A stretch of DNA of 64,000 nucleotides from Geobacter sp. UBA5735 (GCA_002419385.1 DIFZ01000046.1:1-64000), one strand, 5' to 3'; counted from the first letter of the stretch, positions 49,913-62,481 are shown. Translations and numbers: made by a program. Notes: a model not told the origin generated them from the letters alone.

Positions 49913-51109
49913 GTGAAGCATTGTATTCTCTCATCCGTTTTGTATTTTGCCTTGCTGGCGGGTATAGCCGCATGCGGCGGTGGAGGCGGTTCTGACGACG
50001 CTTCCTCTGCAATTCCTGGCGGATTGACCGCCACCGGCTCTCTCGGGACCATCCGCCTGAACTGGTCCGCGCCTGCCGGTGTCGCAGTCACTGGCTACAA
50101 CATCTACCGAAGCACTGACGGAACAACGTTCACAAAACTCAATTCCGTACTGGTTGCCGGGACCGTTTACGACGACCCGATCGCCTCTCCGTCCGGAGAC
50201 GGGGTGCTCTACACCTACAGGGTGACTTCCGTGGCAACTGCCGAATCCGGCTATTCCGACACCGTTGCAACTGTGCACGGCACCCGTTTGAGCGGCGATT
50301 ACCCGGCAGGTTTCACAACTTCGGCCGCGGCAAGTCCCTATGTAATCGAAGGTAGCATGACTGTGGACGGTGGCAGTCTTGCCGTTGCAACAAACACGAA
50401 GCTCTATGTGATGAATAATGGGTTGATCGACATAGTTCAAAACCAGAGCCTCACTGTCAACGGGCTGCTGCGGGTTCTCGCCTCGACCGGTTCCCCGGCC
50501 GTCTTCACGTCCCACGGCACGGGAGGTTCTGCGCTGACGGCCAACCAGGGATTCAGGCTGAATATCGTCAACGCGGTGGATTATACCACATCCGGCGATA
50601 ACGGGACGTTATTGCAGAATGCCCGCATAAGCAATCTGCAGGCCGGATCCAGTTCCCTGTACATTGCTGATTGCAGCCCGAGGCTCTACAATCTCCACAT
50701 CTCCGCAACACCGAACGCTACATCTTATGCAGGATTGGAGATCCATTCCGGGGCCATGATCGAGCATTGCGGCATCAGCGGTCTTTGCCCCATGATCTTC
50801 GGCGACCAGAAAACGACCGGCTTCCGGATGCTCTACAATGTCGTGACGCCGGGGATATACAATTATGTACTGGATTTCGAGAATGCATCGGTGCTGCCCG
50901 TGAATTACGGACAGATTGCATTCAATTCCTTTGATTCATCGAACCCGCTTGATCTCAGCTTCATGACGGGCGGGTGGACGATCCCTCTCGGCAACAACTA
51001 CTGGAGAAACGGGCTACCCACGATTCGTTTGCAGAACGGTTCGAACCAGAACGTCAGCTTTAATCTGCCCCTCATCGCCCCACCTTCGGACGTCGGGCCC
51101 ACATGGTAA
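49913..51109 (+). CDS. Lipoprotein with fibronectin III and beta-helix-like region
   Basis: 398 residues, GTG start with AGGAGGA upstream. Lipobox LAGIAAC at the end of the signal, acylated Cys near residue 20, then a glycine-rich spacer (GGGGGSDD). A fibronectin III-like domain (GTIRLNWSAPAGVAVTGYNI, YTYRVTSVATAESGYSD) precedes a right-handed beta-helix-like region (GLLRVLASTGSPAVFTSHG, AGLEIHSGAMIEHCGISG). Outer-surface or periplasmic protein of unknown binding; no catalytic residues seen. Confidence 0.8.
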   Translation: MKHCILSSVLYFALLAGIAACGGGGGSDDASSAIPGGLTATGSLGTIRLNWSAPAGVAVTGYNIYRSTDGTTFTKLNSVLVAGTVYDDPIASPSGDGVLYTYRVTSVATAESGYSDTVATVHGTRLSGDYPAGFTTSAAASPYVIEGSMTVDGGSLAVATNTKLYVMNNGLIDIVQNQSLTVNGLLRVLASTGSPAVFTSHGTGGSALTANQGFRLNIVNAVDYTTSGDNGTLLQNARISNLQAGSSSLYIADCSPRLYNLHISATPNATSYAGLEIHSGAMIEHCGISGLCPMIFGDQKTTGFRMLYNVVTPGIYNYVLDFENASVLPVNYGQIAFNSFDSSNPLDLSFMTGGWTIPLGNNYWRNGLPTIRLQNGSNQNVSFNLPLIAPPSDVGPTW

Positions 51110-51143
51110 GAGGGACGGCAAGGGGCCATCGCTTTTCTTTGCA

Positions 51144-51172
51144 TTGACATTCACCTCCCTGGTGATTAGTCT
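51144..51172 (+). promoter_or_regulatory. lon promoter
   Basis: TTGACA (51144-51149), 17 bases, TAGTCT (51167-51172), 33 bases before the ATG. No CIRCE element seen. Confidence 0.5.
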
Positions 51173-51204
51173 TCTAATAATCTACCGAAAAGGGAGCGTG
51201 AAAA

Positions 51205-53625
51205 ATGGCGAAAACGAAATACACTGCTGACGGAAACGGCAACCCCGATCCCGCGGATGAAAGAAAGGATTCCGAAAGCGGGCTCGTGGTTGCCGCGGAT
51301 GTCCTGCCGAAATTCCTCCCCCTGATTCCCCTGAAAATGCGGCCCACATTCCCCGGCATCCTCATCCCGCTGGTTGTCAAGGGCGCCGAGAAGATAACAG
51401 CCATAAAGAGGGTCATGGAGCAGGGTGACCGGACAATAGGGCTGGTCCTGATGAAGGACGCCTATGGTGAAGATATACCCGAGAACCTGCATCATGTGGG
51501 CGTGGCGGCGAAGATTCTGCAGATCATACATGCGGATGACGAAAACGCCCACCTCATGCTCAACAACGTGGAGCGTTTCATCATAGAGCAGGCCACCAGA
51601 ACCGCGGACGGTCTCATCGCCCGCGTTACCTACCACTACAGTGCGGAACTCTCGGTCAATCCGGAGCTTCAGGCTTATTCCATGGCCGTCATCTCCACGC
51701 TGAAGGAACTCATCCAGCTGAATCCCCTCTTTTCCGAGGAAACCAAGCTCTTCCTGAACCGCTCCAGTATGGACGATCCTGGCCGGCTGGCCGATTTCGC
51801 CGCCAACCTGACCAGCGCCGAAGGGCAGGAGCTGCAGCAGGTCCTGGAGACCTTCGATGTCCGTCACCGCATTGACCGGGTGCTGGTGCTGCTGAAGAAG
51901 GAACTGGAGGTCTACCGCCTGCAGAGCAGGATCACCAAGCAGGTTGAGGACAAGATTTCGGCGCGTCAGCGCGAGTTTTTTCTCCGCGAGCAGCTGAAGA
52001 TGATCAAGAAAGAGCTGGGGTTGGAGAAAGAGGGCAAGACCACGGAGCTGGAGAAGTTCAGCGAGCGGCTGCAGGACCTGACCCTCAACGAGGAGGCGCA
52101 GAAAGCGGTGGAGGAGGAGATGGAGAAGCTCCAGCTCATCGAGCCGACCTCTCCCGAATACAACGTGAGCCGCAATTACCTGGACTGGCTGACCATTCTT
52201 CCCTGGGGAAAGTTCAGCGAGGATTCATATAACCTGCAGCGGGCGCGAAAGGTGCTGGATCGTGACCACTACGGACTGAAAGACGTCAAGGACCGGATAC
52301 TGGAATTCATTGCCGTGGGCAAGATGAAGGGCAACATTTCCGGCTCCATCCTCTGCCTGGTCGGACCGCCGGGAGTGGGCAAGACATCCGTAGGCAAAAG
52401 CATCGCTGATGCGCTGGCACGCAAGTTCTACCGCTTCTCCCTGGGAGGCATGCGCGACGAGGCCGAGATCAAGGGCCACCGCCGCACCTACATCGGCGCC
52501 ATGCCGGGCAAGTTCATTCAGGCCATGAAGCGGGCCGGCACCTCAAACCCGGTGCTGATGCTGGACGAGATCGACAAGATCGGGGCTTCCTTCCAGGGCG
52601 ATCCGGCATCGGCCCTGCTGGAAGTTCTGGACCCGGAACAGAACTCGGCGTTCCGCGACCATTACCTGGATGTACCCTTCGATCTCTCCAATGTCATGTT
52701 CGTGGCCACGGCAAACCAGCTCGACACGATACCGCCCGCCCTCCTGGACCGCATGGAGATCATCCGCCTTGCGGGCTACATACTGGAGGAAAAGGTGGAA
52801 ATAGCCCGTCGCTACCTTATCCCGAAGGCGCTCGATCATCATGGCCTCAAGAAAGGACAGGTGGCTATCCCGAAGGATATGCTGGTGAAGATCATCGACG
52901 GCTATGCCAGGGAAGCCGGGGTCAGGAGCCTGGAAAACCGCATCAAGAAGATCATGCGCAGGTCCGCGATGGAGTTCGCTGAAGGCAGGGCCGAACCGAT
53001 CGTTGTCGGCGAGAGTGAAATCAAGGAGTACCTGGGCAATCCGCTGTTCAATCCTGACGAAGTGTTCGAGGATGTGGCGGGGGTGGTGACCGGCCTCGCC
53101 TGGACCAGCATGGGCGGCGCAACCCTGCAGATCGAAGCTGCGGCCATGCCCAGCAAGACCAAGGGGTTCAAGCAGACCGGTCAGCTCGGCTCGGTGATGG
53201 TGGAGAGTTCGGAGATTGCCTACTCATACGTGATGGCGCATCTGGAAAAGTACGGGACTTCGGGGGACTACTTCGACACCCACTTCGTGCACCTGCACGT
53301 GCCTGCCGGGGCTACACCCAAGGACGGCCCTTCGGCAGGCGTTACCATGACCACTGCCCTCATTTCCATGATCACCGGAAAGCCGGTGCGCGGAAAAATG
53401 GCCATGACCGGTGAACTGACGCTCACCGGCCGCGTCCTCCCCATAGGCGGAGTGAAGGAGAAGACCATCGCAGCACGCCGTTCGGGAATCAGAACCCTCA
53501 TCTTTCCCGAAGGGAACCGCAAGGATTTCGAGGAGTTGCCGGCTTACCTGAAAAAGGGGATCAAGGCCCATTTCGTGGAAGAATACGAACAGGTTCACGC
53601 CCTTGCATTCAGCACCAGGAGATGA
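51205..53625 (+). CDS. lon: ATP-dependent protease Lon
   Basis: 806 residues. N-terminal substrate domain (FLPLIPLKMRPTFPGILIPL...), coiled-coil middle (KKELEVYRLQSRITKQVEDK), AAA+ domain with Walker A GPPGVGKTS and Walker B PVLMLDEIDK, sensor and protease domain with catalytic Ser in PKDGPSAGVTM and Lys in GGVKEKTIAARR. Degrades misfolded and regulatory proteins. The divergent N-terminus (LxPLKMRPTFPG, where LPxRxxVVFPG is usual) marks it as one of possibly several Lon paralogs. Confidence 0.96.
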   Translation: MAKTKYTADGNGNPDPADERKDSESGLVVAADVLPKFLPLIPLKMRPTFPGILIPLVVKGAEKITAIKRVMEQGDRTIGLVLMKDAYGEDIPENLHHVGVAAKILQIIHADDENAHLMLNNVERFIIEQATRTADGLIARVTYHYSAELSVNPELQAYSMAVISTLKELIQLNPLFSEETKLFLNRSSMDDPGRLADFAANLTSAEGQELQQVLETFDVRHRIDRVLVLLKKELEVYRLQSRITKQVEDKISARQREFFLREQLKMIKKELGLEKEGKTTELEKFSERLQDLTLNEEAQKAVEEEMEKLQLIEPTSPEYNVSRNYLDWLTILPWGKFSEDSYNLQRARKVLDRDHYGLKDVKDRILEFIAVGKMKGNISGSILCLVGPPGVGKTSVGKSIADALARKFYRFSLGGMRDEAEIKGHRRTYIGAMPGKFIQAMKRAGTSNPVLMLDEIDKIGASFQGDPASALLEVLDPEQNSAFRDHYLDVPFDLSNVMFVATANQLDTIPPALLDRMEIIRLAGYILEEKVEIARRYLIPKALDHHGLKKGQVAIPKDMLVKIIDGYAREAGVRSLENRIKKIMRRSAMEFAEGRAEPIVVGESEIKEYLGNPLFNPDEVFEDVAGVVTGLAWTSMGGATLQIEAAAMPSKTKGFKQTGQLGSVMVESSEIAYSYVMAHLEKYGTSGDYFDTHFVHLHVPAGATPKDGPSAGVTMTTALISMITGKPVRGKMAMTGELTLTGRVLPIGGVKEKTIAARRSGIRTLIFPEGNRKDFEELPAYLKKGIKAHFVEEYEQVHALAFSTRR

Positions 53626-53642
53626 GGCGGGTTCCCCGCCTC
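53624..53642 (+). terminator. Hairpin at the lon stop codon
   Basis: GAGGCGGG-TTC-CCCGCCTC, a perfect 8-bp stem overlapping the TGA stop. No T-run, so termination is uncertain. Confidence 0.4.
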
Positions 53643-53754
53643 TGTCTTCCCTGCCCGTTGATCCGCAGCCTTTTCTGTTGAGCAAATCAATCCAGTGTGC
53701 TAACTTGTGATGTTATTTTATTCCAATCCGCGGTAATCAGGAGACTGACCTATC

Positions 53755-56448
<2,694 letters not shown>

Positions 56449-56453
56449 AAGCA

Positions 56454-56551
56454 GGCACAAGGCACAGGGCACAAGGCACAGGGCAAACGGCAAAAGGCAA
56501 AGGGCAAAAGGCACAGGGCAAAAGGCAAACGGCAAAAGGCAAAGGGCAAAG
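56454..56551 (+). repeat. Fourteen tandem GGCAMRN heptamers
   Basis: 98 bases made of 14 uninterrupted 7-base units: GGCACAA, GGCACAG, GGCAAAC, GGCAAAA and GGCAAAG in varied order, starting five bases after the secA stop. Such variable-number units can expand and contract. A short version occurs at 19333-19362. Confidence 0.95.
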
Positions 56552-56601
56552 GTAACGTCTGAATGCTGGATGCCAGATGCAAGAATCGAGGGGCGATGTC
56601 A

Positions 56602-57816
56602 ATGGATTGTGAGATGGTTGAGGGAGGCAAGAGCGTCAAGGTGAAGGGATTCAGGTTTTCTGCGGTCGAGGCGGCGGTCAAGAAGCCGGGCAGGCTCGAC
56701 CTGGCGCTTATCCTTTCCGAGGTGCCCGCTGCCGTGGCAGCGGTTTTCACTACGAACAGGGTCAAGGCGGCGCCGGTGCTTCTTTCCATGCAGCATGCTG
56801 CCGGGGGTGTTGCCCGGGCGCTGGTGGTCAACAGCGGAAACGCCAATGCGTGCACCGGGGCCCAGGGGATGGCTGATGCGGCCGAAACAGCCAGACTGGT
56901 GGCTGAGGGGTGCGGAATTCCCGAAGGCATGGTGCTGGTTGCCTCAACCGGGGTTATCGGAAAACAGCTTCCCATGGAGAGGATACGAGCTGCAATTCCC
57001 CCACTGGTCAATGCCGCTGCTTCCCGTTCAATGGAAGAGGTGGCCCGTGCCATCATGACGACCGACACGTTCCCCAAGCTCGAAACGCGGCAAGGTGAGG
57101 CCGGCGGGAAAAGTTATTCCATTGCCGGCGTTGCAAAGGGATCGGGGATGATCATGCCCAACATGGCGACCATGCTGTCATTCCTGGTGACCGATGCCGC
57201 GGTCGATCCTGCTTTCCTCGACAAAGCATTCCGCCGCGCTGTCGATTCTTCTTTCAATATCATTACCGTTGACGGTGATACCTCCACGAATGATATGGCC
57301 TCCATCATGGCCAGCGGCATGGCGGGAAATGCCCCGATCAGGGAAGGCAGCCCGGAAGCCGCAGACTTTGAAAGCCTGCTGAGCGGGATCCTCCTGAGCC
57401 TGGCGAAACAGATCGTTCTCGACGGGGAAGGGGCGACCAAGCTGGTCGGGATCCATGTCCGCGGGGCGGTCAATGAGGCGGACGCGAAACGGGCGGCCAT
57501 GGCCGTAGCCAACTCATCGCTGGTGAAGACCGCGTTCTTCGGCCAGGACGCCAACTGGGGGCGGATCCTGGCGGCAGTCGGCTATTCCGGCGCGGAAATC
57601 GACCAGGACCGGGCCTGTCTTTCTTTCGATGATGTCCTCATGGTCCGGGATGGCATCTTCGTCGGGGGGGACGCCGAAGCAAGAGGCACTGAAATACTGA
57701 AGAAAAGAGAGTTTTCCGTTACAATCGATCTGCAGCTCGGTAGCGGGAACGCCGTTGTTTTCACCAGCGACCTTTCCCACGATTATGTGACCATAAACGC
57801 CGATTACCGGACCTGA
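56602..57816 (+). CDS. argJ: Bifunctional ornithine/glutamate N-acetyltransferase
   Basis: About 404 residues. Start at the ATG 56602 chosen because GAGGGG is eight bases upstream (56596 is also in frame). VNSGNANACTGAQGMADAA, VLVASTGVIGKQLPM, then NMATMLSFLVTDAAVD with the nucleophilic Thr, where the precursor is cleaved, and FFGQDANWGRILAAVGYSGA. Recycles the acetyl group in arginine synthesis and, in bifunctional forms, makes N-acetylglutamate. Confidence 0.95.
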   Translation: MDCEMVEGGKSVKVKGFRFSAVEAAVKKPGRLDLALILSEVPAAVAAVFTTNRVKAAPVLLSMQHAAGGVARALVVNSGNANACTGAQGMADAAETARLVAEGCGIPEGMVLVASTGVIGKQLPMERIRAAIPPLVNAAASRSMEEVARAIMTTDTFPKLETRQGEAGGKSYSIAGVAKGSGMIMPNMATMLSFLVTDAAVDPAFLDKAFRRAVDSSFNIITVDGDTSTNDMASIMASGMAGNAPIREGSPEAADFESLLSGILLSLAKQIVLDGEGATKLVGIHVRGAVNEADAKRAAMAVANSSLVKTAFFGQDANWGRILAAVGYSGAEIDQDRACLSFDDVLMVRDGIFVGGDAEARGTEILKKREFSVTIDLQLGSGNAVVFTSDLSHDYVTINADYRT

Positions 57817-57827
57817 GGCCGGCAGGG

Positions 57828-58094
57828 ATGATGCTCAGGGTTGCACGCGCACATCTTCCGCTTCTCCTGCTTGCGGTGCTTTTTTTTACGGCCACGCCAA
57901 TACTGGGCATGGACGAATCCCTCGAAGAACTGGTGCGGGCTGAAGACAGCATCGATTGTGTCATGAAGCTGGCCGACGAAGGAGTTCTCAATCTGCTTGA
58001 CCCGGTCGGTAAATGGTTTCCGGAATTCAGGGGCAAGTGCATGGATGACCTGCCACTCGGTAAAAACCTTGACACAGTGGGTGGATTATGCTAG
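57828..58094 (+). CDS. Small exported cysteine-containing protein
   Basis: 88 residues with a clear signal peptide (LPLLLLAVLFFTATPILG, cleavage ~27). The mature ~60 residues are acidic with three cysteines (DCVMK, KCMDD, GLC at the end). AGGGATG overlaps the double ATG. Only 11 bases after argJ, so co-transcribed. No family recognised. Confidence 0.6.
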   Translation: MMLRVARAHLPLLLLAVLFFTATPILGMDESLEELVRAEDSIDCVMKLADEGVLNLLDPVGKWFPEFRGKCMDDLPLGKNLDTVGGLC

Positions 58095-58178
58095 TTTTTT
58101 CGTGTTTTATTCGGACCTTCGCCCGTTTCTGAGCCGTTTGCTTTTCCGCTGTTCACCTTTCCTGCCGGAGGTTGTTCC

Positions 58179-59507
58179 ATGGGTACTACAGTTCTGCTCG
58201 CTGATGACAGCATCACCATCCAGAAAGTGGTCGGCATAATATTTGCCAATGAGGACTATGAACTGGTCGTGGTGGACAACGGGAACGACGCACTGGCGAA
58301 GGCTCGGGAGATCAGGCCGTCGGTAATGCTCGTTGATGCGCTGATGCCCGACATAAGCGGGTATGAAGTCTGCGCGGAAATACGCCGAGACCCTGTCCTG
58401 AAGGAGACTCCCCTCCTGCTGCTGGTAGGCGCCTTTGAGCCGTTCGAGGAAGAAATGGCCCGCACCAGTGGAATTGACGACCATATCACGAAGCCGTTCG
58501 AATCCCAGAACCTTCTTGAAAAAGTGCACGCTCTGCTGGATCTGGGAGCGACACGGTCGGCAGCTGCGCCGGCATCCACGGAAGCAGTGACGCCTTCACG
58601 TGCCGAGGCGCTCCTGGTTGAAGAGCCGGTTGTGCCCCCCGCCGTTTCCGCAAACCTCAACGAGTCGTTCAGGAACTTCATACATCTCGGTGCCGACGAG
58701 GCGCACGCCGAGACGCCGATGGAAACAGCTCCGCCACTGGAGACGGTGAGCCCTGCAGCCGATGAACCAGGGCTGGAAAACATAATAGTCCTGTCATCAG
58801 TCGATATTGTCGAGGCCAGCCCTGATGATGATCCGTGGGGGTCTTTCGAGGAGGACGAGCAAGTCTGCTATGGAGAGGTTTTCGAGGAAGGACAACAAGG
58901 TTTTCCCGACTTGGTCGAGGAGGTTGAATCCGTCACTCTGAAGGACGAGCAGGAGGAAATCGCCGAGATCAGCATTGGAGAACCGATGCCGGCGGAGGAA
59001 GCGCCCGCATGCGATGAAGTCAGCGTACCGGAGGCTGCAGAGCTGCCGGCATTCGTCGACGAGACCGAATCAACTGTGTTTTCCGGGTTTTCCGCCACGG
59101 AATCTCCGGCCGCGGCGACTCTCCCCGGTGAAAGGATAGATCTTGGCGATATGCCGGTGGAAACCGCTTTTTCGCCAGAGCCGGTGGCTGCGGAAGCACA
59201 ATCTCACCAGTACGATTCGCTGGACCATGCAGCGACGGAAATGATCGAACCCGAATTCGGGTTTGCGCCGGATGAAGCGTATGTGCCTGTTGCCGAATCC
59301 AGTGTCGATGCCGAACCGGCGTTGGCGGTTGCGGTTCCCACCGGTGACGCGGCTCAGGTCACTCTTTCCGAAGAACAGCTGTCCGCCTTAATCTCGCGAA
59401 TTTCCCGGGAGGTCATAGAAAAGATAGCCTGGGACGTGGTCCCCGACCTTGCCGAGACGATCATTCGCGAGGAGATCCGGAAAATCAAGGAAGGCATCGG
59501 CCGTTGA
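58179..59507 (+). CDS. Response regulator with long acidic linker and PopZ-like tail
   Basis: 442 residues. Receiver domain 1-122 (LLADDSITIQKVVGIIF; acceptor Asp53 in LVDALMPDISGY; Lys in ITKPFES). Then about 260 residues that are rich in Glu, Ala, Pro and Val and probably disordered. The last ~50 residues form amphipathic helices: LISRISREVIEKIAWDVVP then DLAETIIREEIRKIKEG, a pattern like the C-terminus of the polar organiser PopZ. No DNA-binding or enzyme domain. May act as a phospho-switchable scaffold (inference). GGAGG upstream of the ATG. Confidence 0.82.
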   Translation: MGTTVLLADDSITIQKVVGIIFANEDYELVVVDNGNDALAKAREIRPSVMLVDALMPDISGYEVCAEIRRDPVLKETPLLLLVGAFEPFEEEMARTSGIDDHITKPFESQNLLEKVHALLDLGATRSAAAPASTEAVTPSRAEALLVEEPVVPPAVSANLNESFRNFIHLGADEAHAETPMETAPPLETVSPAADEPGLENIIVLSSVDIVEASPDDDPWGSFEEDEQVCYGEVFEEGQQGFPDLVEEVESVTLKDEQEEIAEISIGEPMPAEEAPACDEVSVPEAAELPAFVDETESTVFSGFSATESPAAATLPGERIDLGDMPVETAFSPEPVAAEAQSHQYDSLDHAATEMIEPEFGFAPDEAYVPVAESSVDAEPALAVAVPTGDAAQVTLSEEQLSALISRISREVIEKIAWDVVPDLAETIIREEIRKIKEGIGR

Positions 59508-59692
59508 TCATCTGCGGCCGGCAATTTTTTTCGGTCGCTGACCGATAGAGTTTTTACATGGGGATGCATATCCCCATTTTCATTTCCGGACTCCGGGGAG
59601 ACCAACTGGGGCAGCTTTTTGCGAGCGGTTCCGCCGGTAAGAAACACACAATTCCGCCTGCTTTTGCGGGTATGTCGATAGAGGGACGGCCC

Positions 59693-62356
59693 ATGTCTGT
59701 TTTTGAACTTGCCAAGGTATATGAACCGAAGTCGGTTGAAGAAAAATGGTACCCTGAATGGGAGCGGCAAGGTTATTTCCACGCCGAGCTTCCTTCTGAC
59801 AAAGACCCATACAGCATCGTCATCCCCCCACCCAATATCACCGGTGTGCTCCATATGGGCCACGCTCTCAACAATACTCTCCAGGACATACTCTGCCGCT
59901 GGAAACGGATGTCAGGCTCGAACGTGCTCTGGATGCCGGGCACCGATCATGCAGGAATAGCTACCCAGAACGTGGTCGAACGGCAGTTGGCCGCGGAGAA
60001 TTCCAGCAGGCATGAGATCGGGCGCGATGCCTTTGTAGAGCGGGTCTGGAAATGGAAGGGTGAATCGGGCGGCCAGATCATCGGCCAACTGAAGCGCCTG
60101 GGCGCATCCTGTGACTGGGAACGTGAACGGTTCACCATGGATGAAGGGCTTTCAAAAGCTGTCCGGGAAGTTTTCGTGAGGCTTTACGAAGAAGGTCTGA
60201 TCTATCGTGACAACAGGCTCATCAACTGGTGCCCGCGGTGTCATACGGCACTGTCCGACATTGAGGTGGAGCACGAAGAGCAGCAGGGCAGCCTGTGGCA
60301 TTTGCGCTACCCGATCGAAAGCTCTGACCGATTCCTCGTGGTTGCCACCACCAGGCCGGAAACCATGCTGGGCGACACTGCCGTGGCGGTCAACCCGGCA
60401 GATGAGCGGTACAGCGATCTTATCGGCCGCACTGTAGTTCTGCCCCTTGTCAACCGCAGCATACCCATTATCGGCGACGAATACGTGGACATGGAGTTCG
60501 GCACCGGTGTGGTCAAGATCACACCAGCCCACGATTTCAACGACTTCGAGGTGGGGAGACGCCACAACCTCGACCTGGTCAACGTGTTCGACGAGTCGGG
60601 GATCATCAATGCTGCGGGGCATCAGTACGAGGGGCTCGACCGTTTTGCCGCGCGCAGGAAGATCCTGTCCGACCTGGAAGAAAAAGGCCTTCTGGACAGG
60701 ATCGAGCCCCACAACCTGGCGGTGGGGGGGTGTTACCGCTGCAAGACCACGGTCGAGCCCTACCTGTCGCTCCAGTGGTACGTAAAAGTTGCCCCGCTGG
60801 CCGAAGAGGCCATTGCAGCGGTCCGCGGCGGCAGGACCAGGATCGTCCCCCAGCAGTGGGAAAACACCTACTACGACTGGATGGAGAATATCCGCGACTG
60901 GTGCATATCCCGTCAGATATGGTGGGGACACAGAATACCTGCCTGGTACTGCGACCACTGCGGCGGGGTTACCGTTGCGAAGGAAGAGCCTTCATGCTGC
61001 ACAGCCTGCGGCAGCGACGAGCTCCGGCAGGAGACCGATGTCCTGGACACCTGGTTTTCTTCGGCCCTCTGGCCCTTTTCCACCATGGGGTGGCCTGAAC
61101 GGACCGCTGAGCTTGAAGCCTTTTACCCGACTGCCTGTCTCGTCACCGGTTTCGATATTCTCTTCTTCTGGGTGGCCAGGATGATGATGATGGGCCTCCA
61201 CTTCATGGGTGACGTTCCTTTCCGCGATGTATACATCCATGCGCTGGTGCGTGACTCTCAGGGGCAGAAGATGAGCAAGTCCCGTGGCAACGTCATCGAT
61301 CCGCTGACTGTTATCGATGAATACGGCGCAGACGCCTTCCGTTTCACGCTCGCGGCCTTTGCCGCCCAGGGGCGGGACATCAAGCTGGCTGAAGAGCGTA
61401 TTGCCGGTTACCGGAACTTCGTCAACAAGATCTGGAACGCTTCGCGTTTCGCCATGATGAACCTGCAGGACTTCGAGCCGGACGGGATGCCCCTGGAGGG
61501 TCTCCAACTGTCCAATGCAGATCGCTGGATTCTCTTCCGCTTAGGCGAAACGGCCAGGGAAACCGATGGGGCGCTTGCGGGTTTCCGTTTCAATGATGCG
61601 GCTTCTTCTCTGTACCGTTTCACCTGGAGCGAGTTCTGCGACTGGTACATCGAACTGGTAAAGGAAGACCTGTACAAGGGGGCCCCCGAAAGGAGGGCTG
61701 CTGCGCGGTACGTGCTCTGGACAGTGCTGGAGAACCTTCTGCGCCTGCTCCACCCCTTCATGCCCTTTATCACGGAAGAGATCTGGCAGAGCCTGCCGGG
61801 CAAACGTCCGACGCCGACGATCATGGCTGCTTCCTACCCACTGCCGTCTGAAACGTGGGATGCCTTCGCAACAGGCGCCCGGGAGATGGAACTGGTGATG
61901 GAAGCCATCCGGGGAATCCGGAACATACGGGGTGAGGTGGCTGTGCCGCCCAGCAAGGAGATTGCGGCGATACTAGATTGTTCGACTGCCGAAAGCCTCG
62001 AGGTCATGGAGAGAAACCGGGATTACATAACGGCGATGGCACGTCTTTCGGCACTGACGGTAGGCATGTCCGTCGAAAGTCCCACTGACTCGGCTGTTCA
62101 GGTTGCGGGCGAGGTGAGGATCATCGTGCCGCTGAAGGGATTGGTAAACGTAGAAGAGGAAGAAAAGCGCCTCCTGAAGGAAATCGGCAAGGTGGACAAG
62201 GATATCGAGTTTCTCTCCAGGAAGCTGGATAATCCCGATTTCGTGGGACGGGCGCCGGCCAACGTCGTTGCCGGAGAGAAGGAAAAACTGGAGCAGTTTG
62301 CCAACAAGCGGCAGATCCTGCTGGAGAGCCTGGAAAAAATCAGGAAGCTGAAGTAG
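59693..62356 (+). CDS. valS: Valyl-tRNA synthetase
   Basis: 887 residues from ATG 59693 (GAGGGAC upstream; further ATGs at 59558 and 59672 extend into non-conserved sequence). HIGH motif in PPPNITGVLHMGHALN, editing domain (TTRPETMLGDTAVAVNP, with ITPAHDFNDFEVG), KMSKS loop GQKMSKSRGNV and a C-terminal coiled coil (EEEKRLLKEIGKVDKDIEFL). Charges tRNA-Val. No T-box leader is seen upstream. Confidence 0.97.
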   Translation: MSVFELAKVYEPKSVEEKWYPEWERQGYFHAELPSDKDPYSIVIPPPNITGVLHMGHALNNTLQDILCRWKRMSGSNVLWMPGTDHAGIATQNVVERQLAAENSSRHEIGRDAFVERVWKWKGESGGQIIGQLKRLGASCDWERERFTMDEGLSKAVREVFVRLYEEGLIYRDNRLINWCPRCHTALSDIEVEHEEQQGSLWHLRYPIESSDRFLVVATTRPETMLGDTAVAVNPADERYSDLIGRTVVLPLVNRSIPIIGDEYVDMEFGTGVVKITPAHDFNDFEVGRRHNLDLVNVFDESGIINAAGHQYEGLDRFAARRKILSDLEEKGLLDRIEPHNLAVGGCYRCKTTVEPYLSLQWYVKVAPLAEEAIAAVRGGRTRIVPQQWENTYYDWMENIRDWCISRQIWWGHRIPAWYCDHCGGVTVAKEEPSCCTACGSDELRQETDVLDTWFSSALWPFSTMGWPERTAELEAFYPTACLVTGFDILFFWVARMMMMGLHFMGDVPFRDVYIHALVRDSQGQKMSKSRGNVIDPLTVIDEYGADAFRFTLAAFAAQGRDIKLAEERIAGYRNFVNKIWNASRFAMMNLQDFEPDGMPLEGLQLSNADRWILFRLGETARETDGALAGFRFNDAASSLYRFTWSEFCDWYIELVKEDLYKGAPERRAAARYVLWTVLENLLRLLHPFMPFITEEIWQSLPGKRPTPTIMAASYPLPSETWDAFATGAREMELVMEAIRGIRNIRGEVAVPPSKEIAAILDCSTAESLEVMERNRDYITAMARLSALTVGMSVESPTDSAVQVAGEVRIIVPLKGLVNVEEEEKRLLKEIGKVDKDIEFLSRKLDNPDFVGRAPANVVAGEKEKLEQFANKRQILLESLEKIRKLK

Positions 62357-62434
62357 GGGCACTTCCTTTTATGAGGGCAGGCACGGGCTTGCGCGCCGAA
62401 GCGCTTCAGCACGCAGGCGGGAGCCTGCCCCTAC
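62353..62434. repeat. REP-like palindrome between valS and pilD
   Basis: GTAGGGGC (62353-62360) pairs with GCCCCTAC (62427-62434), and GGGCAGGC (62375-62382) with GCCTGCCC (62423-62430); the left arm includes the valS stop codon. Nested, GC-rich, non-coding: typical of dispersed extragenic palindromes. Confidence 0.65.
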
Positions 62435-62481
62435 ACCTGGGTTTCCAAAAGGAACCCGAATGACAGGATTGAGGAGTTCCG

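Noticed and set aside
56454..56551. Tandem repeats considered as a CRISPR array
   Set aside because: Units are 7 bases with no spacers.
59508..59692. T-box leader for valS
   Set aside because: No T-box core sequence or terminator/antiterminator pair was found.
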